Positions 1-12,240 of a DNA stretch of 64,000 bases are shown in pieces (the first letter of the stretch is position 1; every line of letters begins with the position of its first letter). Origin of the DNA: Trichobilharzia szidati (Eukaryota; Platyhelminthes; Trematoda; Strigeidida; Schistosomatidae). Location of the stretch: NCBI GenBank assembly GCA_944472155.2, contig OX235273.1:82578793-82642792 (forward strand), written 5' to 3'. The notes beneath the pieces are model-generated. The model worked only from the letters and a program-made list of their open reading frames with translations. It was not told where the DNA came from and did not search any database. A program made the position numbers and the translations under genes.

Positions 1-465
1 AAAATCATTGAAAGTTTCTTAAAGTATATGCTTAGTGATTTAAAACATAGCTGACAGAATAAAATAGATAACACATAGTAAAATTCTAGTGCAGTTTATT
101 TATTATATTCAAGAAATGAACAGAAACTAGTACGACTTCATTTGTTATGCCTACAGAATAAACTAAAAGTCTTACGCGAATAACGCGAACTCAAATATTT
201 TGATTAGACACTTAAAGCTGCCATTTATATCTAATCGGTTAATTAGTATGCATGCTTGTTCCTATCTAATTCATACCAACAGGTTTATACTTATCTCATC
301 CTTTTTCATATTCATATATTATCTGATTGATTGCAGCAAACTCTTCATATGACAAAACCACACATTTTTCTTCATTCTTTGACCCCCCAGCATATTGTAC
401 ATTACATAATAAACTCTCGTGTCAGTAAAACGTTTGGGCAATGCGGCATAGATCAAATGAATTAT
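1..465. other. Unassigned AT-rich sequence
   Basis: No open frame, RNA or repeat could be recognised here. Confidence 0.5.
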
Positions 466-690
466 AATTATATTTCAATAGTTTACACACAATGTTAACA
501 TTTTTATTTTGTTAATATTTCGAGAAACATCACTGCCCATAATCAAACCAGTTGTTTCTCACTTCACACATTTATCATTTGTAGTCATATATCCATCAAC
601 ATACATATAATCCATTTTGTGTATCCAGAATTATATTCCAGATTGTTGACAGTTGTGCTGAGTCATTCTTGTCACATGTATTGGGTGTGA
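466..690 (-). repeat. PLE 3'-end fragment, copy 1
   Basis: This about 220-bp segment is repeated with minor changes at 3995-4225, and its first half again at 28780-28880. Its far end resembles 48530-48600, which is the reverse complement of the PLE coding end at about 32000-32060. I therefore read it as the 3' untranslated end of a Penelope-like element in minus orientation. The family is inferred from these internal comparisons; no intact coding sequence is attached. Confidence 0.5.
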
Positions 691-3539
691 CTGTAGTGAA
701 GGTAAATTCTGTGATTAATCTTTCTTTCCATTTCTTCATACTGGATTTCCGAAAACAAATGTTGTCACAATCAGTGTTTTGGTTTTTATCTCATACATGT
801 TCAGCTTTGCAGGAATTTGTTTTCTAAATTACTGTACTTCTTTGTTCCTGTAGAATGACTTTTAATTAGATGTTTGTGATAATTCATTCTTGTTTTAAGT
901 GATCTAGACGTCTGACTGGCATTGGTAACCGACCATTCAGTACAAGATGTTTTTAAAAAATTAGTCTCTTAATAACAAGATGTTTTGTAAACTGCATTAC
1001 TTTTTTTCCAATATTTTATAGTAAACCTTGTAATTTAGTATTTTTTAACTAGATTCTTTGACTTAAACATAGTCACAATACCTGGCTTTTTCAGATTTCT
1101 TCGAATCGCTTCAGCGCCTTTAATGTAAAGCAGTGCTAATTCTTGTCCTCTCCTGTTTTCTTTAACTTCTTGTTTTCTTCACTTAATTATCTTTGATGAA
1201 TTCTTCTCAGTAGTGACTTTTCAGTAGCATTTTGAATAAAATATTAATTTCTTTTGTTTGGTTTTCTAGCATTGTTTTAAGTCTAAGTATTCCCTCTACA
1301 TGATACAGTATAAACCATCGTTTTACCGTGAATAGGTGAGCTTGATGGTAATCATGGAATTCTTCAGACTTCTTTGTTTTCCTACAAATCACCGATTTTA
1401 TGCTACTGTAGATTATCCTTTGTATTTCTAAGTCTCATATGGCGGGTTTCCAAATACATTAGCTATTTACATAGTGAATTTAACTGAGTCAACAAGACTG
1501 TTTATGTGTAAGAGGAATTTCCCAATATCATATTCATTATTGACAGCGTGTCATATGCACTTTCCCACCAACATTTTATTGATGAAATGAGTGGTTTGAG
1601 TCAACTTTCTCCTAAAATTTGCAGGAGTATATTCTTTATTATTAGTGAGATAGTCAATCATAAAATTATCCACTTATTCTCTTCCCATGTCTTTCATTCA
1701 TATGCGAAAAACGTCGTGATTAGATAGAATTATACCGCTTCACTCATCTCTTCTCCAGACAACCGTACCCCGTCTCTCATATAGCCATATTTTTATTCAG
1801 TCTTCTTCTTCGTGTGGCAATAAACATTTTAATTAGGATTTCAGTATACATACTGCTTACACTGAATCTAACTAGTATTTTCTCCTCTTATATTCAAGAG
1901 TCTTAAAGTCACTTTACTGATTCGAATGTATCTGTTATTGCAGCCATGGAAATCGCTTCGTATTGGTCTCAGAGTCATTGCAAGAAATCTTAACAGCAAA
2001 TACATCGGTGTATTTCTGAAATCTACAATCGGTGTAGTTGGATACCTTTCACTATACAGTTTTATCTTACCATATATCTCATGTACACTACACAAACTTG
2101 GAATAATTTCAAACCATCCTGAAATATAATTATAACTAATTGATCTATCTCACAATGGAATATTCACTGCTCTTATTGGTTCCTGTTTAACACATAATTA
2201 CTTTGTACTGGTCATTCATCAGATACAAGCTACAAGCCTGAACCAACTTGCCAATATTTCTTCTCCGCATGGTGTCAATCGTCATCATTATCACGTTTTT
2301 CACACTATTTTTTAACTGCATTCGACTCACTCTGCTTACTATACGAATACTGTTAATTATGTTCCCCCACAATTTGAAACTCATTTTCGATTTGTAATCA
2401 TGTACCTTTGAAATAAATGACTATTATGACAGCTAACAAATTTTACTTTACATCTGTAACAACTTGAAAAAAAATTGTATTGAAAATGAATACTTTTCAT
2501 TGTGAGCAACATTTCATACATGATACAAGAATCCAACATATTTAACGATGATTCTACAGCGACTCTACACTATCTCCGATTCTTACAGTTTTTATCTCAT
2601 CACTCTGTTACATATCTAAGTATATCTGATGCTTGCATCACATCAAGTCTTACAAATCTCATCTAGAATAGATAATATATCTAACGTCTGGAGATTCCAA
2701 AAGTGAATTTTCAAGGTCCCATTGCCTTTAATTTGAATGTCCTGGGATTCGACTGAAAGCTGTCAGTTATTCTCCCCATGTCTGAGCAGTTTACCAATAA
2801 ATATAAATTCACCAAAATAATGCAAGTGTGGGTGTATTGTAATAGAGAGATTGTATGATTTCATACAAAGTATTCGACAACATTTTTATTCATGTCTAGA
2901 ATAATCAGATTCATTGTTTTCTAGTCCTGACAAACGATGTCGTCTCTTTTGCCAAAGGACAAATTCTGTGTTTCCAGAGTCTTTCATTGTATATGATGAC
3001 AGGTTTCTGAGCTAAGTAAAACGAAAACTGTAAATTTTTATAACGACAGTCCACTTTTACGGTCGCCTATTTTATCAGAAACTCTGGGTACAACTTGGAA
3101 ACTAGACATGGAAATCGATAGTTTCCATGCTTTTATTACAATGACGAAGAATCTATGTCATCGCTACTTTGAAAATCCCTTAAACTTGCAAAAAACTACA
3201 ACTGCGACTTATATTAGCAGTTTTAGTCAAGGAGGTGAATGTGAGAGGTAAGAGGTAAAAGTTGAAATGAGAATGTTGTGTTTGGATGTTGGGAAATTTA
3301 CTTTTCACGCATCTTGATGATAACCACTCAAACACAAATATATTTTCTGTAAGGCAACACACACACTAATGTTCCGATGGTAACATGTAAGTAAACAGCA
3401 ACATATCAGAGGCATGACATAAAAAGAATGATAGCTAACTATGAAATAAAAGTTACAATTATAAATGTCAATAATAATGCAATCAGTTGGTGGAAATTAA
3501 AACAGGTTAGTGTCTCAGTAAAGTCTGTACATTGTGGAA
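691..3539. other. Unassigned AT-rich sequence
   Basis: Only open frames of 75 codons or fewer occur, on both strands, with no recognisable domain and no start context, splice pattern or compositional change supporting a gene. Confidence 0.45.
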
Positions 3540-3553
3540 TAGATCAATAGATC

Positions 3554-3996
3554 AATCAACCAAATCCCTACAAACCAATACTTGAATATCAATGAGATGC
3601 TCACTGGCGACTGGCCCTATTCAGGTAGGTAGTTTCCTAAGGTTCCACTGGGAAGTTGTGACCAGTAAGGTGCAGCAGGTCGGGTGTGAGGACAAATACT
3701 CACCGAAGACATTGGCTAGTGGTTGCGCTATATGGCGAATTGGTAGAAGTTTGAATTTATGGGCTGGCCATTGGATTGGGTCACAGTGGCTTAATGGTCT
3801 ACGAGCTAGTTTGCCTTTTAACCAGAAGGTCCTGGGTTTGAACTCCGGTGGGTGCGTACTAATCAAGAGTCCTGAAATAGGACGAAACAGCAGTCCAGTA
3901 CTCCCATGTATTCAAGTGGTTCTCTAATCAATGTCAGCTCATGATGAAATCCTGTAACCAATCAACCACATCCCTACAAACCAATACTTGAGTATA
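3554..3996 (+). mobile_element. Sm-alpha-like SINE with decayed hammerhead ribozyme (copy A)
   Basis: A tRNA-like module with a box A-like stretch (TGGCTTAATGG, about 3787) and a box B-like stretch (GGTTTGAACTCC, about 3835) lies just upstream of a hammerhead-like block at about 3850-3905. That block keeps GGACGAAAC and the cleavage-site GTC, but the core CTGATGA reads CTAATCA, so self-cleavage is probably lost. About 38 bp at the start (3554-3592) recur as a direct repeat at the end (3958-3996), as expected when one unit of a head-to-tail repeat plus the start of the next is inserted. Linked tRNA-derived promoters and hammerheads are established for schistosome Sm-alpha SINE/satellite DNA. 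Confidence 0.8.
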
Positions 3997-4225
3997 TTTT
4001 AATAGTTTACACACAATGTTAACATTTTGATTTTGTTAATATTTCGAGAAAAACTACTGTCCGTGATCAAACCAGTTTTCGGAATTGTTTCTCACTTCAC
4101 ACATTCGTCATAAGTAGTCATATATCCATATACATATATATCATCCATTGTTGTGTATCCAGAATTATATTCCAGATTGTTGACAGTTGTGCTGAGTCAT
4201 TCTTGTCACATGTATTGGGCGTTTA
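3995..4225 (-). repeat. PLE 3'-end fragment, copy 2
   Basis: Direct repeat of 466-690, from the shared TAGTTTACACACAATG stretch through the shared TGTCACATGTATTGGG stretch. It abuts the end of the Sm-alpha copy. It probably comes from the untranslated end of a Penelope-like element. Confidence 0.5.
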
Positions 4226-4299
4226 TCCACTAGAAATGAAAATGCAGCTTTTATTCATGCTTCAATAATGCGTATTAAAGAGTTGTGCAAAAGTTATTC

Positions 4300-5000
4300 A
4301 CATTAACGAAAAATATCAGTGAAGTAAAGGGAAATTTGAAAGAATCAACCCAGGTAGAAAAATATGAAGGTATACTAGAAGCTGCACTAAAATGAAAAGA
4401 AAGTGCCTATAAAGAAACAAATTAAAACATTTGACAAACTCATAAACACAAAAACACAAATGAAGCACAATTAACAAAACGAATTGGATTGTTAACATTT
4501 TAGGCTGACAGCTAGAAGAAGAAGATTAAAGCGTAGAAATGAAAGGAGTGAACTACAGTATTAGCAACAAAAGACTAAAACCAGTGACTGAAACAGATGT
4601 AGAAGGCTGTGACAAAGAAAACGCAGAACTGGTGCACGCAAAATGTACATTATCATTGACAAAAATCAAAGAGCAGAAAAATGGAATACACCGAAGGAAG
4701 AATAAAGCACTTAAAGACATAAAAGAAGATAAATCCATTGTAATTACTCAAGCAGACAGAGGAAATATAATACTTATTCTTAGCAAAACAACATACAGGG
4801 GAAAATAAATGAACATTTCCAAACTGGACCTTGTATCCTGATGATCGAATCATCAGAAAAGATCAAAAAACAAAAGAAACGGCTGACGTTGTTAGACAGA
4901 TGAAGGGTAAAGATGGAATACAACTCCGGTACTTTACTGGGTCGGAGGCCGCTGATTTGTTTCATTCTGTGTGTCAGATTATCGTGTCACGTCCAGTCTA
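4300..5000 (+). mobile_element. Penelope-like element fragment, N-terminal part of RT
   Basis: A frame at 4539-4808 contains LKDIKEDKSIVITQADRGN followed by a run of I/L and a K/Y-rich stretch. This fits the region before RT motif 1 in PLE reverse transcriptases, where a K-D-x-S-I-V-I-x-x-A-D-(K/R)-G-N block is characteristic. Stops and frameshifts flank it: similar lysine-rich coding is broken upstream (4300-4538) and the frame is lost after about 4806. The RT catalytic motifs and the GIY-YIG domain are absent. It is a dead fragment, not a host gene. Confidence 0.65.
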
Positions 5001-5624
5001 ACAAACGAAGGCTGTCTCAGGTATTATCATAATCCTGTAATAAATAATATAGTTTTTGTTTTACCAAAGAGAACAAACCAAATAAAACAAATCCTTTATT
5101 ATCTGCTAAGGCTATTTCAAGCTTATAAAAAGGAAAATGTGCATAAAATGATATTGTTATCTCACAGTGAAACATTTTCTATTGTTAATAATCCATTTGC
5201 ATAATTCAAAAAACATGTACCATCTCCTTTCTTGGTTCATTTCATAACTAACCAGAAAGTTTCATTACATTTCGGTGCTCATAAATAACACGCAGTGTGA
5301 TTGTCTAGGCCAATATTAACAATAACACTGAAAAATATAGGTGGTAACTCACAATATAAATCATATTACAGAAGCAAATATGAAATAATTAGTGATCATA
5401 TTCCTATAACTATACAACTAAGAAAATAGCAATAGTAAGAACCATATAATAAGCAAAGATAACGCTGTTCGAAAACATGTGCTAGAGAGGAAAATAACTT
5501 GGATTTCTTTTAAATGTGTTAATTATTATGCATGTCTGTTTATCACCATGTATTATTTGGCACGTGAATAGCTGCAAGTGTGAAGTAAGCAGCAGACTTT
5601 AAATAATCAGTATTTATAGGCTCG
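5001..5624. other. Unassigned AT-rich sequence
   Basis: One 77-codon frame (4971-5204) without a recognisable domain. Nothing else can be supported. Confidence 0.4.
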
Positions 5625-5911
5625 GTCCCGAGTTGATATCAGCCAAAGAACCATTGGAAAACTTTGGAGTACTGGACCGCCGTTCCACCTTAGTTTGTGA
5701 CTCTTCAGCAGTACACGTCCACTAGTATTGGAACACAGGTCCTTCCGGTTACAAGGCAAGCTAGTCACAGGCGAGCAACTATTCTTTTACTTCACTTGGT
5801 GGCCGCCGACAGTTAAAACTTCTTACTGGAACTCCAGGTAACTTCCTGTATAGAGCCAGTCGCTAGTGAGCATCAGATCAATTATCAAGTGTTGGTTTGC
5901 AGGGATTTCAA
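5625..5911 (-). mobile_element. Sm-alpha-like SINE, degenerate (copy B)
   Basis: Read on the minus strand this matches the other Sm-alpha-like copies: the 5' segment with the GTTGGTTTGCAGGGATTT complement, a weak tRNA-like part, then a hammerhead block near 5690-5745. The core reads CTGCTGA and the GAAAC segment reads GGAAC, so the ribozyme is broken. Confidence 0.65.
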
Positions 5912-5995
5912 TGGTCACAAGTTTTGATCACGAGTTTTCTAATGATTCTCTAACTGGTGTCAAATCCCTGCAAACCAACACTGGATAATTGACAT
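5879..5995. repeat. Inverted repeat of Sm-alpha ends
   Basis: About 30 bp at 5882-5911 recur inverted at 5963-5993, with one clear mismatch and a spacer of about 50 bp. Both arms are Sm-alpha end sequence, so two unit ends face each other. Confidence 0.7.
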
Positions 5996-7257
5996 TTAAG
6001 TAGAACTGACTATTATATAATGAAATATCAAATCATTTTATGTCTTCATCGTAAAATTGATTTTTGTGATTACTTTCCACACCACCTGTACTTTAAAATA
6101 GATAATTACTTTTAGGGCTACTGTATCACCACTTGATTGGCACATTTTCGTTTTACTGTTGTACACGTCTATGTAACACTGTGGAGCTATTGATTAGAAA
6201 AATGTTTCTTTGCATAAATTGTTATTTTGTTTATTTAAATATTATTCAACTGAAAATGAAAAAGAAATGTATATTTGAAGTTGTAGGATGGCGACAATAT
6301 AATGCATAGCGTGTACTTTTAAAGCGTTAGATTACAACAATTTTTGTTGACAACCAAAAGTAATAACATTATATCAGTTGTAAGGTAATCTAAGTATACT
6401 TTCTTTCAATCTTTTATGCTTTCACTGTGTTCTGGTCCTGCCTTTTTAATTAACTTCTTGATAATTGAGAGACGAAAAGAAGTTTTCCACGGACTACGAC
6501 AAGATTCTGTCCTACAATACATTATGTAGTGTAACTTGAATAGAATAATCGTGTTTCACCTCATTTCATGTTTTACTTAACACAAGAAATAAAAGTTCAT
6601 TGACATTATTTTATATTTAAAAACTCTTGCTTTAAATAAGGAGTTGCTTAAAACAAGCAAAAAAATCTATTAGAGTAGGAAATACTGAATTTATGGGTGT
6701 GATCGCCTACTGTTGGCCTTTTACTAACCATAAAATGATTTTACATACTGTTCAGTAATGAAGAAGTATTAACATATAATATTGAAAAGGACACTGAATG
6801 AAGCATTTCAACAGTTTAAAGAGGTTGAAAATCTGTGAATAGAATGGAGTGGGCGGTGAATTAATAGTAAGGATTGTGAAGACATTATGTGGAGGCTTCA
6901 TTTCTATAAGGAAGTGGCTAGTGAAGTTCTCTACCATAGGCTGTCGTGCTCGATTATAAGGACTTATATAGTTACTGTTCTTCGGTTATCAGCGTTCAAG
7001 TGAAGGATAAATTACCTTATCGTGCCACCGTTCTATGAAGGTACAATTTTGGCTGCTACTTTGGGAAAGCTACATAAGGAGAACAAATAAGCAACACACG
7101 ATAAAAGCTGCTGAACACCTTCTTTCATACTTATGGAAATATTGAACAGAATCAGCAGAAAGCTAAATTTCGTCTCACTTGATTAATAGTAATCATCAAG
7201 TGAACACAAAGGGCCACTTTTCTATTTACTTACTGTATTCTCTTGAATCTTAGTGGA
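5996..7257. other. Unassigned AT-rich sequence
   Basis: No supported gene. Only a 61-codon frame on the minus strand (6752-6937) with no domain. Confidence 0.4.
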
Positions 7258-7345
7258 TTTGACTTCTCGCTAACACTCCTGGTAATTTCACCCTGTAACC
7301 AGTCACTAGTAAGCCTTCAATTAATCCGGGGATTCAACCGTAAAA
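7258..7345 (-). repeat. Sm-alpha-like SINE 5' fragment
   Basis: The stretch with CTTCTCGCTAACACTCCTGG and CCAGTCACTAGTAAGC matches the 5' part of the element at about 27945-28000 (minus orientation). The tRNA-like and hammerhead parts are missing. Confidence 0.55.
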
Positions 7346-7859
7346 GGAGTGATAATTTACGCAGCCCTGGTTATTTTTTTCACATAGGGATTACTAAAAT
7401 AGGTAAACTTTAATAGAAAATTGATTTAAACATTCTTTATTAATAAATTGGTTTTGCACACACAAATAGAGGTGACTTTGGTTACTGTCTCATCATATTT
7501 CATCACACATCACAAAATTTTGAAAGCCATTCTAACATCGAATTCATCATTTATCGCCGTAATATGATTCACTATGGTTAAGGCTGACTGCACACCATGT
7601 GCAATTATCGAGGTATTAGAGTTCAGTGTGATACATGTTTCTTCACTCTCATCTTTCCGACAGCCTGCTTAAGACTTGGGCTACCGAAAACTTCCATCTT
7701 TCTATTATGCATATTTTCTCCCGTTCGGTTTGTTTTAATAGATTAAGATATAACCTCTAATGGTATTACCTACTCTTATGTGTATTTAAAATGCTAACGA
7801 GCTCCTGTTTCGCAAGTTCCTAATAAACTTGAAGAAAGAGGCCTAATTTTGGGTGGCAA

Positions 7860-8175
7860 CGTGATCCAATACATGAGATAACTGTTTTTCAGTTATGTCC
7901 TTCGGTCTCAAAATGTACTTCTAAACACCTTACAAGATCTTACAATTGGCTTCCAACTAGATATCGTGAATTTCTTGATAGAGGTAAGCAGATATATCAC
8001 AATGGAATGGTTTGTGCTTTAGCTCAGAGACCACTATATCAAAGGACATACTGTCAGTTAATATTTTACTTGAAGATAATGTACGAAGGGAGAATATAAT
8101 GCAATACACTCCCTTGAAAATTCTGTACATTTCATAAATACCGTCCAGAATAAAGATGTTATTATTATTATCTAC
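7860..8175 (+). repeat. Probable non-LTR retrotransposon 3' end with (ATT)n tail, copy 1
   Basis: About 310 bp are recognisably similar to 62435-62740. Both begin with CAGTT(A/G)TGTCCTT and end with a TTATTATTATTAT-type tail. A short trinucleotide tail after a shared 3' sequence is typical of RTE/CR1-like non-LTR insertions. No coding part is attached. Confidence 0.5.
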
Positions 8176-9506
8176 AAAACGAGCTTGTGTGCGACACACA
8201 GACAATTAAATCGGTATATGATATGGGATGTGACGTAGTCATTAGTGCATTGTGATAGTTTGTGACAGACAATGTGTTTAGCTTTTTCCGTAATGGTAAG
8301 CTGGGTTGCACGATGTTTTACGAATAACAGATTTCAATCTGTATCTCGAAGTCATACTACTTTTTCCTCTCATCAATACAGTTTATTGAAAACATCCTTT
8401 GTAAAATATGTTGTGCAGTCTGGCTTGTCATTAATGTCCGGTAAAGAAAACGACTGCAAGAGAATAAGAATAACAAAAAGTATATAAAATCCTAGAAATG
8501 AGGAATAAAGTGAACTAACATGTGAACACGTCCATAATACATTAGGATTTGTACACTGGTAGCTGCCTAGTGGCGATATTGTCGAACACACACCTAATTA
8601 GTGAAATAGGAACAAACAAGCTTTCATGATCGCAAGCAGATTCTTGTTTTTTGTCGCTCGATAATAATCACAACATCCTGACTGGTATTAATATTGTGTC
8701 TGTAGTCTATTGGTCACAGTCCATGTGATTTCTACTCCATATCTCCACCACTAGGAGAAACCATTAGTTATGCTAGTAGGAGGATATCATTTCGTAGAAC
8801 CAATGTATTTTATTCTCAGTTATGTTTGTACTAATATCCGAAGTTTAATTCATTAAACCGCTTATGAAATAAGAACTTTACCTATAATCCTAAGTTCATT
8901 TGCTTCTCAACAAGAAAGAGAGAGTTGGTGACAATCAGGGATGACAAAGGTATTCTTTGAAATAACTTACCGGAACGTAGACATACTAACTTTGTAGACG
9001 GTATTCACAAGGCAAGTGGAATATTTCCTTATATCTCGACTGTGTCAACTTGTGATCAAATAAGAAGTGAATGATGTTCTGTTTTTTGTGAGATAGTCAT
9101 AATAAGGCTGAACGCTATGGCTTGTATGTTGTCATGTATGACGGTTAAAAATCAGAGGAAGTGTTATATCGTTTAACCGTTTTTTATTGAAATCCAGACA
9201 TTCAGAATTGTCTTTATTGAATGAAATAAAGATGTCCATTGAGCATGTACGCCTATAAGTTTATATGCACTTATCATTGTAGAAAGTAATGTAACCTTAT
9301 CTCAGGATATACTCTTTGTATATTTGCATTAATATACATTTACAAATGTTGAAGTATAATACTAATTACACATCTACTCACAATATTATTCCAGGATTCA
9401 GGAAGGTTATTCCCAAATGTCCTGGCTTGAAATAAACCGTCACGTTTTATTTTGATGAGTCCTGTTCATAGACTGATTCCGTCAATATCTATGATAAATA
9501 AAGATG

Positions 9507-9539
<33 letters not shown>

Positions 9540-10690
9540 TAGACATCAACCATCATAGAGCTGATGTGAAAACAAAACGTCTTTTGGATAGCGTTGTGCC
9601 ACTATGGTCAGTAGAAGGTTAACACTTTGTTAAACTAACATTTATGGGTTTTCTTGTTAGCCGCATTCTAGGAAGCGCAACTATGAATTAGAATGCATTA
9701 CTCTTCTATTAAAAGTAGTCTGTGATTTTGTTGCTGACATCAAACAATTAGTATCAAAGGGCGATATGTTATTGCTCTATATGTTACTCAATTCTTTTGA
9801 TTGTATTGTATTACTTTGGTACAGTTGACTGGTTATTTAATCGGCAGAACTAATTTGGACTGGTACCAATCTGCTTGTCTACCTTACTAGTTGACAATGT
9901 ATGTGGATAATCAGTCCTCAGAGGAAAACTGTGTGACTCATAAAAACCCTAAGGAATTGACACCAGAATAGAGAATAATTATTCGGTAATGATTGATGAA
10001 TAATACGATTTCTCCTTTGACGGTTACTGAACTGTCATTTGTATACTGAAAAATATGACCAAGGTAATTAAATATGGAATATATAATAGACACAAATTCA
10101 CCAACCATTAAGTCATAGGCAGTTAGTGGGTTCTTCTCGAAAGATGTGAAGCAGAATTCCTGTTTCCTGCTGCATTCATCTAATGTATCAGCTATATTTT
10201 CAAGTGTCACCAAGCTAATCGTTACAGTTACCACTTATTTGATTTTGAATAAAGCAAGAAAAACATTGGTTTGTGCAGAATAATATGGTACCATCATTTA
10301 TTTCGTTGGCTTCTGGTCAGCTGCTTACAGCCTAAATAAATTCTAAGGTTTATGTACAGAAAAGATTTAACGTACTTGCAAATCTTTTTCATGATGTCAG
10401 TTGACAGAAATTCCCGCAATTAGTGGACAATGCTCAGAAAATTTTTCTTATATAGTTTTTACATAGGCAGTTCAAGTTTAAACAAAAATAAATGTATGCA
10501 TACAATGGTAAATGAGTTAAGTAACGAAGACAAGAGATGCGTAAGATGTCTGTCTGGTTTCAGCATTGCACCAATGTGCAGCAGTTCGAGTCGCCACACT
10601 TCACTCAGCACACAAGGAATCGTGAAATATACACAGTGAACAGAGATATGAGGCATAGAGAATAGTAATATTGAAGAACAATATAATTTT
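8176..10690. other. Unassigned AT-rich sequence with a TA microsatellite
   Basis: An uninterrupted (TA)n run of about 30 bp lies at 9508-9537. Short frames (up to 98 codons at 9938-10234, minus) have no recognisable domain. No gene is supported. Confidence 0.45.
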
Positions 10691-10694
10691 ATTG

Positions 10695-11600
10695 GAAATT
10701 ATAAGTCACAAAGAGTGGATGCATCTGCGCCATTGAGAACAATTTTGAGCCATATCACCAATTGTCTCCAGCTATTGGTGTATTGGAAGCCTACACCTAC
10801 CTTAATGGCTGGCTTAAACTAACTGTTGTGGATTTCATTGACGGATGAGGCAATGTTTTGGTCTGACCATCACTGGCTCTTTTCCAACCTGACCCTATTT
10901 CGGCTAACATTGTCCGTCGAGGGAGGCGGTGACTAGGCATACTTAACACATGTCCTAACAATCTCAATAGATGTAGCTTCACAACCTCATCAATTGATTT
11001 CCTCTATCTACCTGGTACTAGACACCTAATCTCAGTTTGATCACCTTATTATACCATTTCACTCGGGAGGTAGAACGCAAGCACCTATAATCAAAGACAG
11101 CTAGTCTTTTCATTTCTTCTACTCTCAATGGCCAGGTCTCACAGCCATAGAGGAGGACGGAGCCGACTGATGAGCAGTACACACGCCTTTTGGTCGATAG
11201 CTGGATATCATGTCTACGCCAGAGACTGCGTAAACTGGCATATACGAAACCAACCTTCTGTATCCGTGATGAGATTTTGTCAGCGATCAACCCATTGGCA
11301 CTGGCTGATGCAACTTCCCAAACAAGTGAAGTGATCAACATGCTCTACCACTTCGCTCCCTATTTCCAAGCTAGGAGTCAATGTTGTCCAGTCCTGTATC
11401 ATCATCTTACATTTGGCGGGAGCGAATCGCATGCCAAATATTCGTAGAATGAGACTGAAGGTGTTCAGAAGACTCTGCATTTTGTCAGCGTCTTCACCTA
11501 GAAGGACTATATCATCTGCATATCCTAAGTCAACGACACTATTCTCTGCTGAGTCTCTTAAATAAAATGCGTAAGATGCTGAGTGACTAATAAATTAGGT
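10695..11600 (-). mobile_element. Non-LTR retrotransposon, 3' half of RT ORF (5'-truncated)
   Basis: On the minus strand the coding order is: YADD catalytic motif (11511-11522) with DIVLLGEDADKMQ; GMRFAPAKCKMMIQDW; VDHFTCLGSCIS; KISSRIQK; RRVYCSSVGSVLLYGCETWP; RCLR; LRLLGHVLSMPSHRLPRR; and a tail resembling the usual M-A-Q-x-x-x-x-W end. This is the thumb and C-terminal region of an endonuclease/RT-type element like the schistosome RTE/SR families. The frame is broken at least twice (around 11018-11341 and 10982), and everything N-terminal to the catalytic motif is missing, so it is an inactive 5'-truncated copy. The exact subfamily was not determined. Confidence 0.85.
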
Positions 11601-11982
11601 AACAATGTACTGAGTTCAACTCAAATCATAGGAAGAATAGACAAGCAAAATTACAAATTATAAAAGAGTGGTGAGGTTAAAACCAAAGATTTGATCCTTT
11701 ACTCCTCTGACAAGATACTAATGTTTTGTGGTAATTACGTTTCACTAAGGTTTCATCTCCTTGCCACTTACTATTACATTTACTAAAACCAACAAGGTCA
11801 TGCAGCTTTCAAGAAATAATTTCTACCATAACAGGACCACATACTAAACAAAATAGACGTGACAATTTTGATTACCAGATAGTTTTATACAAAAGAATAA
11901 TGCCGTCTAATTTTCAACAGGTAGATACAGTCATAATATATGGATAAACTCCAAACATCAAAAAGTATCACTTCAATGGAAG

Positions 11983-12230
11983 TGCGTCGGTGGCATAGCG
12001 GTTAGGACCCTCGCCGACCATGCACATGGTCCGGGGTTCGATCCCCGGTCGACGCACTCCTGTACCTCGCTAAGCCAGAAATAATGCTGGTGAAGAGGAG
12101 AGGTTGGGCATGAGGTTAGCAACCCCATCCTGTAAAATTAACACTGCTATAGGAACTTCAAGCCACTAGCTTGAAGCCCTATGTTCCACTGGGGAACGTG
12201 AAGGAAAATATATATGCATATATATATATA
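11983..12230 (+). mobile_element. tRNA-derived SINE with target-site duplication (copy 1)
   Basis: The first 74 nt (11983-12056) fold like a tRNA. The acceptor stem is TGCGTCG/CGACGCA. Box A is GGCATAGCGGTTAGG. The T arm is CCGGG-GTTCGAT-CCCGG (box B). The anticodon arm pairs GACCA/TGGTC around a 6-nt loop, so it is not a standard tRNA. An unrelated tail of about 170 nt follows, containing CAAGCCACTAGCTTGAAGCC and ending in A/TA-rich sequence. A 10-bp duplication TCAATGGAAG flanks it (11973-11982 and 12231-12240). Pol III transcription followed by retroposition is inferred. Confidence 0.88.
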
Positions 12231-12240
12231 TCAATGGAAG

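Noticed and set aside
3592..3927. 111-codon frame over 3592-3927
   Set aside because: It lies entirely inside an Sm-alpha-like SINE with tRNA-like and hammerhead parts, so the frame is incidental.
11983..12056. Functional tRNA gene
   Set aside because: A SINE tail and target-site duplications follow, a second near-identical copy exists, and the anticodon loop has the wrong size.
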